NCBI GenBank assembly: GCA_947259975.1
Contig: CAMYOD010000060.1
Location: forward strand, 51,926-115,925
DNA length: 64,000 nt
From: an uncultured Gammaproteobacteria bacterium
GTDB taxonomy: Bacteria > Pseudomonadota > Gammaproteobacteria > HyVt-429
Reading direction: 5' to 3'
Each line of letters begins with the position of its first letter. Positions within the stretch are counted from its first letter, which is position 1. The notes beneath the pieces were generated by a model. The model had not been told where the DNA came from. It made no database searches and was given only the letters and a program-made list of their open reading frames with translations. The position numbers and the translations under genes are program-made. Of the stretch, positions 1 to 9,143 are shown in pieces.

Positions 1-2
1 CG

Positions 3-1451
3 GACACGGTGCGCGCGGTTATCCGTGATGCCGGCTATGACGCGCCCGATGAGGTGCTGGCACGACTGGAAAACCTGCGCGGCGGCAGTGCCTATCGCAG
101 CTTTTCGACCCAGGGGCGCGAGCGCATGGATCGGTTGATGCCCTTGCTGCTGGCGGCGGCGGGGCTGGCGCAACCGTCGGTCGCAACGCTGCAGCGTGTT
201 TTGAATGTGGTGGAGGCCATTGGTCGCCGGTCGGTCTATCTGGCGTTGTTGGTGGAAAACCCCATGGCGTTGTCCCAGTTGGTCAAACTGTGTGCGGCGA
301 GTTCGTGGATCTCGACGTGGATCAGTCGGCACCCGGTGTTGCTCGATGATCTTCTGAATCCCTCACATCTGTATGCGCCGCCCACAGCCGAGGATCTCGA
401 GGACGAGTTACGCCAATGGTTGGCGCGTCTGCCGGCAGATGACCTCGAGGCGCAAATGGATGCACTGCGCGAGTTTCGCCACAGCCATGTGTTACGTGTC
501 GCCGCCGCGGACATCACTGGCGCCATGCAGGCCGAGGACACCGCCGGCCATTTGGTGGCCATCGCCGAGACCGTGTTGCGGCACGCACATTTGATTGCGC
601 ATGCGGGCCTGGTCGCGAAATACGGTGAACCGCAGGCGGCGGCCGAGGGGCAGCCGGGCTTTCTCATCGTCGGTTTCGGCAAGCTGGGCAGCAATGAGCT
701 GGGTTATACTTCTGACCTGGATGTGATTTTTCTCTTCGACGATGCCGCGCAAGGTGGCAGTACCGCAGGCGAGCGGCCGATCGCAAACGAAGTCTTCTTC
801 GCCCGCCTGGTCCAGCGCCTGTTACATATTCTCGGCGCCCACACGCCCGCCGGGCGCCTTTACGAGGTCGACATGCGCCTGCGCCCGAGCGGGGATTCCG
901 GCCCCCTGGTCAGTTCCCTGTCGGGCTTTGCCGGCTATCAGGACGAGCACGCCTGGACCTGGGAGCATCAGGCCCTGGTGCGCGCCCGCCCGGTGTGCGG
1001 TGATCCGGCCCTGGCGGCGGCGTTCGCCGAGGTGCGGGAGCGGATTCTCTGTCGCGCGCGGGACCCGGAGGAATTGCGCCGCGAGGTGGCGGAAATGCGG
1101 GCCAAGATGATCGCTTCCCAGGCGGCGCACGGCCCCGACGAATTCGATTTCAAGCATGATCGCGGCGGAATGGTTGACATCGAATTTATTGTCCAGTATT
1201 TCGTATTGCGCTGGGCAGCGGAGCATCCGCGGCTGATTCAGAATACGGATAATGTAGGGATCCTGAACGCACTGGCCGACATCGGTGCGCTGGAATATGA
1301 TTGGGCGGCCAAGCTGGTGGAAGCCTACCGCCACTACCTTTCCGCCGAGCATCATCTCAAGCTTGTCGAGCGTCCGCCGTTGGTCGCAACGACGGAACTC
1401 GTCGACGAGCGCGAGCAAGTCACCGCCATTTGGCAGTCGATTTTTGCGTAA
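3..1451 (+). CDS. glnE: Glutamine synthetase adenylyltransferase/adenylyl-removing enzyme, C-terminal part (5' truncated by window edge)
   Basis: Open to the left edge; motifs GFGKLGSNELGYTSDLDVIFLFD and DMRLRPSGDSGPLVSS typical of GlnE nucleotidyltransferase domains; C-terminus ...VTAIWQSIFA. Confidence 0.93.
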   Translation, partial: DTVRAVIRDAGYDAPDEVLARLENLRGGSAYRSFSTQGRERMDRLMPLLLAAAGLAQPSVATLQRVLNVVEAIGRRSVYLALLVENPMALSQLVKLCAASSWISTWISRHPVLLDDLLNPSHLYAPPTAEDLEDELRQWLARLPADDLEAQMDALREFRHSHVLRVAAADITGAMQAEDTAGHLVAIAETVLRHAHLIAHAGLVAKYGEPQAAAEGQPGFLIVGFGKLGSNELGYTSDLDVIFLFDDAAQGGSTAGERPIANEVFFARLVQRLLHILGAHTPAGRLYEVDMRLRPSGDSGPLVSSLSGFAGYQDEHAWTWEHQALVRARPVCGDPALAAAFAEVRERILCRARDPEELRREVAEMRAKMIASQAAHGPDEFDFKHDRGGMVDIEFIVQYFVLRWAAEHPRLIQNTDNVGILNALADIGALEYDWAAKLVEAYRHYLSAEHHLKLVERPPLVATTELVDEREQVTAIWQSIFA

Positions 1452-1531
1452 CGGGCAGTCAGAAGCCTGGTAAGCGTGCCCTCGATGGGTGCGGCGCGGA
1501 ATCGAAGCAGGCGTAGCTAGGAGATAGACAC

Positions 1532-2473
1532 ATGTCGATGGCCGACCGAGACGGGGTCATCTGGTTTGATGGCGAGCTCGTGCCCTGGCGCGAGGCCACG
1601 GTGCACGTGCTCACTCACACGCTCCATTACGGTATGGGCGCGTTTGAGGGTGTGCGCGCCTATCGAACGGACCGCGGTACCAGTATTTTCAGACTCCAGG
1701 ACCATACCGGGCGCTTGTTCCGATCCGCGCACATCCTGAATATGCAGATCCCTTTCGACCAGGATGTCATCAACGAGGCACAGCGCCTGGTGGTGCGCGA
1801 GAACAAGCTCGAGTCCGGTTACATTCGACCCATGTGTTTCTACGGCTCGGAGGGCATGGGTCTGCGGGCGGATAATCTCAGGGTGCACATGGTCGTTGCC
1901 GCCTGGGACTGGGGTGCGTATCTGGGCGATGACGGCTTGCAGAACGGCATACGTGTGAAAACATCCTCATTCTCGCGGCATCACGTTAATGTTGCCATGT
2001 GCAAGGCGAAAGCGAACGGGCACTATATTAATTCCATGTTGGCGCTGAACGAGGCGTTGACCGACGGTTATGATGAGGCCCTTTTGCTGGATACCGAGGG
2101 TTATGTTGCCGAGGGCAGTGGTGAGAATATCTTTATCGTTCGCAACGGCAAGGTGTACACACCCGAGCTGACATCCGCGCTTGAAGGAATCACGCGCGAT
2201 ACGATTGCCTGTTTCCTGCGCGAGCTTGACATGGAGCTTGTCGAGCGGCGCATTACACGTGACGAAGTGTACGCGTCTGATGAGGCGTTCTTTACCGGTA
2301 CGGCCGCGGAGGTCACGCCGATACGCGAACTCGATGGCCGCATGATAGGTGACGGTAAGCGTGGTCCGCTGACAGAACGCTTACAGACTTTGTACTTCGA
2401 CCAGGTGCATGGGCGCCGCGAAGAACATCCCGAGTGGCTCACCCTGGTGAGCGATATCGAAGCCGCGGCGTGA
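1532..2473 (+). CDS. ilvE: Branched-chain amino acid aminotransferase (class IV PLP)
   Basis: MADRDGVIWFDGELVPWREATVHVLTHTLHYGMGAFEGVRAY...; AEGSGENIFIVRNG; AGGAG-like RBS upstream. Confidence 0.95.
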   Translation: MSMADRDGVIWFDGELVPWREATVHVLTHTLHYGMGAFEGVRAYRTDRGTSIFRLQDHTGRLFRSAHILNMQIPFDQDVINEAQRLVVRENKLESGYIRPMCFYGSEGMGLRADNLRVHMVVAAWDWGAYLGDDGLQNGIRVKTSSFSRHHVNVAMCKAKANGHYINSMLALNEALTDGYDEALLLDTEGYVAEGSGENIFIVRNGKVYTPELTSALEGITRDTIACFLRELDMELVERRITRDEVYASDEAFFTGTAAEVTPIRELDGRMIGDGKRGPLTERLQTLYFDQVHGRREEHPEWLTLVSDIEAAA

Positions 2474-2510
2474 GCTGCGCGGGCGATAGATACTGAATCC
2501 GGAGATCGTC

Positions 2511-2723
2511 ATGGCCGAAGAGAGCGCTGCCACACGGCAGGGACAAGTTCAACCGAATGCGGAAAACCGTTACGAAGTCACGCGCGACGATTTGCCTCTG
2601 CACTGCCCCCTGGACGGCATGAGTCTGTGGAACTCACACCCGCGGGTCTATTTACCAATTGAGGACACCGGCCGCGCCAAGTGTCCCTATTGCGGTGCGG
2701 AATTCACATTACGGCGCGATTAG
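2511..2723 (+). CDS. Zinc-finger (CHCC-type) domain small protein
   Basis: LPLHCPLDGMSLWNSHPRVYLPIEDTGRAKCPYCGAEFTL: C..H..CPYC arrangement; follows ilvE on the same strand. Confidence 0.8.
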   Translation: MAEESAATRQGQVQPNAENRYEVTRDDLPLHCPLDGMSLWNSHPRVYLPIEDTGRAKCPYCGAEFTLRRD

Positions 2724-2807
2724 CATCGCGCATGCTTGTTGTATTAAGGTTGCAGCAGACGGAACTGTATCGGGTTTACTGAATACTAATGCTTTGAGGC
2801 CCGAATT

Positions 2808-3842
2808 CTGACGCCGCACACAAAAATACTTGTCGTCGGACCGAACTGGATCGGCGACACCGTCATGGCACAGAGCCTCGCCATGGTCCTGCGGCAGCAG
2901 ATGCCGCATTGTGAAATCCACGCCCTCGCGCCGGCACATTTGCATCCCTTATGGCGACGCATGCCTGAGGTAGACGATGTGCACGTCAACCCGCTGCGCG
3001 CCGGTCGCCTGCAGCTCGCAGAACGCTATCGCCTGGCGCGGCGTCTGGTGGCACACACTTTCACACACGCAATACTGTTGCCGAACACCTTCAAGTCCGC
3101 ATTGATTCCCTATTGGGCCCGCATACCGGTGCGCACGGGATTCGCCCGGGAATTGCGGGGCGGCCTGCTCAGTGATCCACGGCGTCTGGATCGTCACCGC
3201 TACCCGACGACTGTGAGTCGGTTCGTCGCGCTTGGCCTGCCGGCGGACGCGGCCACGCCGACACATCTGCCGGTACCCGCTTTGCGTGTCGACGCGGGCG
3301 GGCGGCGCGGTGTGCTTACGCGGCTGGGACTCGAGGCTGGCGTGCGGCCCATCATGGCATTATGTCCCGGTGCCGAGTATGGACCGGCGAAGCAGTGGCC
3401 GGCGGAACATTTCGCGCAGGTGGCGCGCGCAAAACTCGCGGCCGGCTGGGAGGTCTGGTTGTTCGGTTCCCGGCGCGAACAGGTGCTGTGCGAACGGATC
3501 AATGCGCTCGCCGGGGGCAGCTGCAGCAATCTGGCCGGGCGTACCCGCCTCGACGAGCTCGTCGATCTGTTCACGCGGGTGTCGGTGGCGGTCACCAACG
3601 ACAGCGGGCTGATGCACGTGGCGTCGGCGGTAGGCGTCGAGGTGGTGGCAGTCTTTGGCTCCTCCGACCCCGGATTCACGCCACCCTTGAGTGCGCGTGC
3701 GCGGGTCGTCTCGCTCGGCCTTGGATGCAGTCCCTGCTTCAAGCGTGAGTGCCCGCGCGGGCACTTTAACTGTCTGCGGGAGTTGACGCCGGCGGCGGTG
3801 CTCGCGGCGCTCGACGAGTGCAGCGCGGTGAGCGCGGCATGA
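2808..3842 (+). CDS. waaF: LPS heptosyltransferase II; likely non-ATG start (CTG 2808 or ATT 2805) upstream of the ORF-track ATG at 2865
   Basis: In-frame upstream codons encode LTPHTKILVVGPNWIGDTVMAQSLAM, the conserved GT9 N-terminus; VTNDSGLMHVASAVG motif; GAGG at 2796-2799. Confidence 0.88.
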   Translation: MTPHTKILVVGPNWIGDTVMAQSLAMVLRQQMPHCEIHALAPAHLHPLWRRMPEVDDVHVNPLRAGRLQLAERYRLARRLVAHTFTHAILLPNTFKSALIPYWARIPVRTGFARELRGGLLSDPRRLDRHRYPTTVSRFVALGLPADAATPTHLPVPALRVDAGGRRGVLTRLGLEAGVRPIMALCPGAEYGPAKQWPAEHFAQVARAKLAAGWEVWLFGSRREQVLCERINALAGGSCSNLAGRTRLDELVDLFTRVSVAVTNDSGLMHVASAVGVEVVAVFGSSDPGFTPPLSARARVVSLGLGCSPCFKRECPRGHFNCLRELTPAAVLAALDECSAVSAA

Positions 3843-4885
3843 GAGCGTTGGTCGTCAAAACGTCTTCCTTCGGCGATGTCTTGCACACGCTGCCGGCGAT
3901 CAATGACGCACACAGGTTGCTGGATGATGTGCGATTCGACTGGGTGGTGGAGGAGAGCCTGACCCCTATCGCGACCTGGCATCCCGCTGTCGATCGCGTC
4001 ATTCCGGTGGCGACACGCCGCTGGCGCGGCGCACCCTGGCGCGCGTTTCGCAGCGGCGAAGTACGCGGCTTCATGCACGATTTGAAAGCGCGTGACTACG
4101 ATCTGATTATCGATGCGCAAGGATTAATAAAGAGTGCGATCATCGCCCGTCTGGCGCGCGGCACGCGCTGGGGTTTCGGCCGCGCCTCGGCGCGGGAATC
4201 ACTGGCCGCTCTGGCCTATACGCGTCATTTCGACGCGGATCGTCGCATACACGCAGTGGCGCGGCTGCGGGCGCTGTTCGCCGCGTCTTTCGGTTATCTG
4301 CCGCCGACCGGTACGCCGGACTTCGGTGTTGTCCTGAGCGCGGCGGTCACCGCACGTGCGCCGGCGGGCCGTTACCTGTTATTCGCCCACGCTACGACCT
4401 GGGCCACCAAATTGTGGCCGGAGGCCCATTGGGTCCAGCTTACCGAGTTGGCCTGCGCGTCCGGCTACGAGGTATATCTGCCCTGGGGTAACATCGTCGA
4501 GCGGCGGCGTGCCGAGCGTATCGCCGCCTGCAGCGACAAGGCTCACTTGTTACCGCGCCGCGACCTCGATGCCCTGGCGGCCACGGTGGCGACGGCGCAA
4601 TTGGTGGTCGGTGTGGATACCGGTGTCGCGCATCTGGCTGCGGCACTGGGTACGCCGACGGTGACCCTGTACGGCGCCACCGACCCTGAGCGCACGGGTA
4701 CCTGCGGCGCGCTGGCCACCCGCCTGCAAGCCGACTTCAGCTGCGCGCCGTGTTTGCGACGCGACTGCGGCTATCGGGGACCGCAGGCGTTGCAGCCGGC
4801 ATGCATGGCAACGCTGGCGCCCGAGGCGGTCTGGGCAACGACGCGGTCGCATCTCCCACAAGTCTCACGCGCGGTCAACGAATAA
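3839..4885 (+). CDS. waaC: LPS heptosyltransferase I
   Basis: MRALVVKTSSFGDVLHTLPAINDA..., VVGVDTGVAHLAAALGTPTVTLYGATDP; ATGA overlap with waaF stop. Confidence 0.93.
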   Translation: MRALVVKTSSFGDVLHTLPAINDAHRLLDDVRFDWVVEESLTPIATWHPAVDRVIPVATRRWRGAPWRAFRSGEVRGFMHDLKARDYDLIIDAQGLIKSAIIARLARGTRWGFGRASARESLAALAYTRHFDADRRIHAVARLRALFAASFGYLPPTGTPDFGVVLSAAVTARAPAGRYLLFAHATTWATKLWPEAHWVQLTELACASGYEVYLPWGNIVERRRAERIAACSDKAHLLPRRDLDALAATVATAQLVVGVDTGVAHLAAALGTPTVTLYGATDPERTGTCGALATRLQADFSCAPCLRRDCGYRGPQALQPACMATLAPEAVWATTRSHLPQVSRAVNE

Positions 4886-5895
4886 TGACAAACACAGTTT
4901 TGGTCACCGGCGGCGCCGGTTACATCGGTTCGCACACTGTTCGGCAACTGGTCGACGCCGGCTACCCGGTGGTGGTGCTCGACAACTTCTATTCCGGTCA
5001 TCGTTGGGCGGTGCCGGACGCGGCCACACTGGTCGAAGGCGATGTGAGTGATCGTGCGCTGGTGGAGCAGGTGCTGCGGGAACATGACGTGCAGTCGGTG
5101 GTGCATTTTGCCGCGCATATCGTGGTGCCCGAATCCGTTGCCGATCCACTCAAGTACTACCGTAATAATACGGTCGCCTCCTGTCAGTTGCTTTCGGCCT
5201 GTGCCAGCGTCGGCGTGCAACAGTTTATTTTCTCCTCCACCGCGGCGGTCTACGGTACACCGGAACAGATTCCGGTCGACGAGTCGGCACCGACACTGCC
5301 CATGAGCCCCTACGGCAGCTCAAAGTTGGCCACCGAATGGATGTTGCGGGATCTCCTGTCGAGCCAGCAGGCGGTCGACGCGCCGACAGGGTCGGGTTTC
5401 CGCTACGTCGCGTTGCGCTACTTCAACGTGGCCGGTGCCAGTCTGGACGGGCGACTCGGTCAAGCGACGCCGGAGGCCACGCATCTTATCAAGGTCAGTT
5501 GCGAGGCCGCCTGCGGTAAGCGCGATCGGGTGATGGTGTTCGGTACCGACTATCCGACACCCGACGGCACCGGCATCCGGGACTACATTCATGTCGAGGA
5601 TCTGGCCAGTGCCCATGTTGCCGCGTTGCGTCATCTCGAGCAGGGGCGGCCGTCACAGATTCTGAATTGCGGTTACGGTCGTGGTTTCAGTGTGCGTGAG
5701 GTCATCGCCATGGTGAAGAAAGTGAGTGGCATCGATTTCGCGGTGGCCGACGCACCGCGCCGCGCCGGTGACGTGTCTGCACTGGTCGCCGATGTCACAC
5801 GTATCGGTCAGGTGCTTGATTGGGCGCCGCAGTACGACGATCTCGAGCTGATCTGTCGCACCGCCTATGAGTGGGAAAAAAAGGATCAGCCTTGA
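4885..5895 (+). CDS. galE: UDP-glucose 4-epimerase
   Basis: VLVTGGAGYIGSHTVRQLVDAGYPVVVLDNFYSGH; YGSSKLATEWMLRD; RYFNVAGA. TAATG overlap with waaC. Confidence 0.95.
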   Translation: MTNTVLVTGGAGYIGSHTVRQLVDAGYPVVVLDNFYSGHRWAVPDAATLVEGDVSDRALVEQVLREHDVQSVVHFAAHIVVPESVADPLKYYRNNTVASCQLLSACASVGVQQFIFSSTAAVYGTPEQIPVDESAPTLPMSPYGSSKLATEWMLRDLLSSQQAVDAPTGSGFRYVALRYFNVAGASLDGRLGQATPEATHLIKVSCEAACGKRDRVMVFGTDYPTPDGTGIRDYIHVEDLASAHVAALRHLEQGRPSQILNCGYGRGFSVREVIAMVKKVSGIDFAVADAPRRAGDVSALVADVTRIGQVLDWAPQYDDLELICRTAYEWEKKDQP

Positions 5896-7037
5896 AGCCG
5901 ATCGTCATCATCGGTACCGGGTTGGCGGGTTATAACCTGGCGCGCGAGCTACGCAAGGCCGACCCCACTACCCCGCTGCGAATCATCACCGCGGATGACG
6001 GGGCGTTTTATTCCAAGCCCATGCTGTCCAATGCCTTCGCCAGGTCAAAAGACGCGACATCGTTGGTGATGTCGCCGGCGGTAAAGATGGCCGCGGAGTT
6101 GGACGCGGAGATCACGACCCGAACCCGGGTGACTGCCGTCGATCCAGCGCAACATACGCTGACTACGACGGCCGCTACCATCGAATATTCGCGCCTGGTG
6201 CTCGCAGTCGGCGCCGAGCCGATCCTCCTGCCCCTGGGCGGGGATGCGGCGGATCAGGTCATGTCGGTGAATAATCTGGAAGATTACGCCGCGTTCCGTG
6301 AGGCCGTGGACGGGCTGCGGCGCATCGCCATCATCGGTCCCGGCCTGATTGGCTGTGAATTTGCGAACGATCTGGTGAATGCCGGCTTTGAAGTCGCCGT
6401 GATCGGTCCGGACGCGACCCCGATGGAACGTCTCTTGCCGCAGGCGGCCGGCGCGGCCCTGCAGGCCGCGTTGGCCGCGTCAGGTGTGGAATGGCATCTG
6501 GGCACCGTGGTGCACGACGTCACACGCGCCGGCGACGGCGTTGAGCTAACGCTTGCGAACGGCAGCATGGTCGCGGCGGATGCCGTGTTGTCGGCGGTGG
6601 GAATACGTCCGCATGTTGCGCTGGCCAAGGCCGCCGGACTCCAGGTCAATCGCGGCATCGTGGTGGATCGGATGTTTCAGAGCAGTGCCGCGGACGTCTA
6701 TGCCATCGGTGATTGTGTCGAAGTCGAGGAGCTGGTGCTGCCGTTCGTGATGCCCATCATGCACGCGGCACGGGCGCTGGCCAGGACGCTCGCCGGGCAG
6801 CCGACCGAAGTGGTCTATCCGGCGATGCCGGTGGTGGTGAAGACGCCCGCTCATCCGGTGGTGGTGGCGCCGCCGCATCCCGACGCCGCCGGCGACTGGC
6901 GGGTCGAGGTCAGTGAGACCGGCGTGCGCGCCTGTTATTTCGGTGCCGGTGACCGGTTACTGGGATTCGCGCTCACCGGCAGTGCCGTGGTGGAAAAACA
7001 GGCCCTGACGAAAGATCTACCAGGAACCCTTGACTGA
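5892..7037 (+). CDS. FAD-dependent rubredoxin-reductase-like NAD(P)H oxidoreductase
   Basis: VIIGTGLAGYNLARELRKADPTTPLRIITADDGAFYSKPMLSNAF; second Rossmann motif IAIIGPGLIGCEFANDL; YAIGDC motif. TTG start overlaps the galE stop. Confidence 0.82.
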   Translation: MKPIVIIGTGLAGYNLARELRKADPTTPLRIITADDGAFYSKPMLSNAFARSKDATSLVMSPAVKMAAELDAEITTRTRVTAVDPAQHTLTTTAATIEYSRLVLAVGAEPILLPLGGDAADQVMSVNNLEDYAAFREAVDGLRRIAIIGPGLIGCEFANDLVNAGFEVAVIGPDATPMERLLPQAAGAALQAALAASGVEWHLGTVVHDVTRAGDGVELTLANGSMVAADAVLSAVGIRPHVALAKAAGLQVNRGIVVDRMFQSSAADVYAIGDCVEVEELVLPFVMPIMHAARALARTLAGQPTEVVYPAMPVVVKTPAHPVVVAPPHPDAAGDWRVEVSETGVRACYFGAGDRLLGFALTGSAVVEKQALTKDLPGTLD

Positions 7038-7056
7038 CCCGGGAGGGGCGCTGTGT

Positions 7057-8010
7057 ATGGCCACTGAGCCGCGGCTATCGGTCATCATCCCCGCGTATAA
7101 CCACGCGACCTATCTGGTGCGCGCCATGGATTCTGTCGTTGCCCAGCTGCATGCTACGGATGAACTCCACGTCGTCGATGATGGCTCGACCGACACCACG
7201 GCCGACGTGGTCGTCGCCTACGCGCGCGGTGCTGCAGGCCAGGTTTTTTACACGCCGCAGGCGCACGCTGGTCCGGGGGCGGCGCGCAACCATGGTGTGC
7301 AGCAAGCGCATGGCGACGCGGTGATCTTTCTCGATGCGGATGACGCACTGTTGCCAGATGCTCTGCGCCGGTTTCGGCGTGAGTTGATGCGGCGGCCCGG
7401 GGTGAATGCTGTCATCGGTGGCTATATCTCCGTTGACAAAAGCGGTCGGCAGAAGATTCGCCACATGCCTTCATTGCGCGCGTCGGCGCGGCGAAATTTG
7501 CGTGCCTTGGTGGATGGACGACTCAAGATCGCCCACGGCAGCACCTGTATCCGGCGCCAGGTATTCGATCATTTGCGGTATCCAGAGACGATCTGGAACA
7601 ACGAAGACCTGGTGTTTAATGGCCACTTGCTGGCCTTATATGACTGCAGATCATTTGCCGCGCCGACGGTGCAGGTCTTCGCACATATGAATCGCCTGCG
7701 CGACAACATCGAAACCATCGACGCTGCCGGCGACCGGGTCGTGGAGCTGTTATTCGATGCGGACAGGCTGCCGCCGGACATGATGCGCTTGCGTGATCGC
7801 TTCCGCGCGCAGCATCTACTGTCCCGCATGCGCGCGAACTATCGGGCCGGCCGTTGGCGTGAGGCGCGGGCCCTGTACCGCGCCGCGCTGGCCCTGCGAC
7901 CCGCGAGCATCCTGCAAGGCACCTATCTGCGGAAGTACCTGCGCTGTGTGCTCGCCGGCGTACGCGCCGCCATGCGGAACTCCGCGCCGGTAGAGGGCGG
8001 GCCGCGATGA
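7057..8010 (+). CDS. Glycosyltransferase family 2
   Basis: LSVIIPAYNHATYLVRAMDSVVAQ...VVDDGSTDTTADVV...FLDADDALLPDAL. Confidence 0.9.
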   Translation: MATEPRLSVIIPAYNHATYLVRAMDSVVAQLHATDELHVVDDGSTDTTADVVVAYARGAAGQVFYTPQAHAGPGAARNHGVQQAHGDAVIFLDADDALLPDALRRFRRELMRRPGVNAVIGGYISVDKSGRQKIRHMPSLRASARRNLRALVDGRLKIAHGSTCIRRQVFDHLRYPETIWNNEDLVFNGHLLALYDCRSFAAPTVQVFAHMNRLRDNIETIDAAGDRVVELLFDADRLPPDMMRLRDRFRAQHLLSRMRANYRAGRWREARALYRAALALRPASILQGTYLRKYLRCVLAGVRAAMRNSAPVEGGPR

Positions 8011-9143
8011 GCGCGCCACGTCTGGCCTTCGTGGTCGCGGTGTATGCTGATTACGGCGGCATGCAGCGAAACCTGGCGCGAATCGCGGCGCACTGTCGTC
8101 GGCAGGGTGCGGTGGTGACCCTGATCACCGGCGCGGTTCGCGGTGGGACGCCCGACGGCATGCCGGTCATCGTGTTGCCGGTACGCGCCCTGACCAACCA
8201 TGGTCGTAACGCCGCCTTCGCTGCGGCAATGACGCGCCACCTGGCGGCGCATCGCTACGACTGTGTGGTGGGCTTCACGAAGTTACCGGGCCTGGACGTG
8301 TATTACGCTGCCGACCCCTGTCTTGCGGCACGCACGCGGCAGGGTTATCGACGGCTGCTGCAGTGGACCCCACGTATGCGCGGCTTGCTGACCCAGGAGC
8401 ACGCGGTGTTTGCGCCTGGCCAGGCAACTCGCATTCTGCTGCCGGCGCCGGGGCAGCGCGACGCGTACGTCGCCCACTACGGTACCGAGACACATCGTTT
8501 CACGCTGCTGCCGCCAGGGCTCGATACGGCCCGTCTGGCGCCGACTGCATCCGCTGTGCAGCTGCGCCGCCGTCTGCTGCGACCCCATGAGCATTACCTG
8601 CTGCTGACCGTGGCGACTGCGTTTCACACCAAGGGCGTAGACCGCAGTATTCGTGCCCTGGCCGCCCTGCCCGCCGTCTTGCGCGCACAGACGCGGTTGA
8701 TCGTGCTGGGGCCGGGGCGGGTGGGTCGTTATCGACGCCTGGCCGGCAGGCTCGGTGTCGCGCAGGCGGTTGACTTTGTCGGCCGCGAGGAGGACGTCGC
8801 CGCCTACTATCATGCGGCGGATTTGTTGAGCCATCCGGCGCGGGTCGAGAACACCGGGACACCGCTGCTCGAGGCTATGTACTGTGGTCTGCCGGTGCTG
8901 GCGAGCGCGGAGTGTGGTTACGCGCCCCATGTCATGGCGGCCCAGGCCGGTGGTATTACCGCGGTACCATTTCACCAGGCCACGTTCAATCGTCTGTGCG
9001 CGCAGTCCCTGGCGGCGGACCGGCGGCTGACGTGGGGCGGCAACGGCCGGCGCTACTGTAACGAAAACGAGCTGCAGGGTCTGGTCGCATGTGCGGCCGA
9101 CGCGATCCTGGCGCAGGCCAGCGAATGCCGGCACGCGGCATGA
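8007..9143 (+). CDS. Glycosyltransferase family 4 (WaaG-like LPS core glycosyltransferase)
   Basis: RIAAHCRRQGAVVTLITGAVRG, ENTGTPLLEAMYCGLPVLASAECGYAPHV; embedded in the LPS cluster. Confidence 0.85.
   Translation: MSAPRLAFVVAVYADYGGMQRNLARIAAHCRRQGAVVTLITGAVRGGTPDGMPVIVLPVRALTNHGRNAAFAAAMTRHLAAHRYDCVVGFTKLPGLDVYYAADPCLAARTRQGYRRLLQWTPRMRGLLTQEHAVFAPGQATRILLPAPGQRDAYVAHYGTETHRFTLLPPGLDTARLAPTASAVQLRRRLLRPHEHYLLLTVATAFHTKGVDRSIRALAALPAVLRAQTRLIVLGPGRVGRYRRLAGRLGVAQAVDFVGREEDVAAYYHAADLLSHPARVENTGTPLLEAMYCGLPVLASAECGYAPHVMAAQAGGITAVPFHQATFNRLCAQSLAADRRLTWGGNGRRYCNENELQGLVACAADAILAQASECRHAA

Noticed and set aside
3200-4120. 306-aa minus-strand ORF across the waaF/waaC junction
   Set aside because: Overlaps two well supported heptosyltransferase genes on the opposite strand; no recognisable domain.
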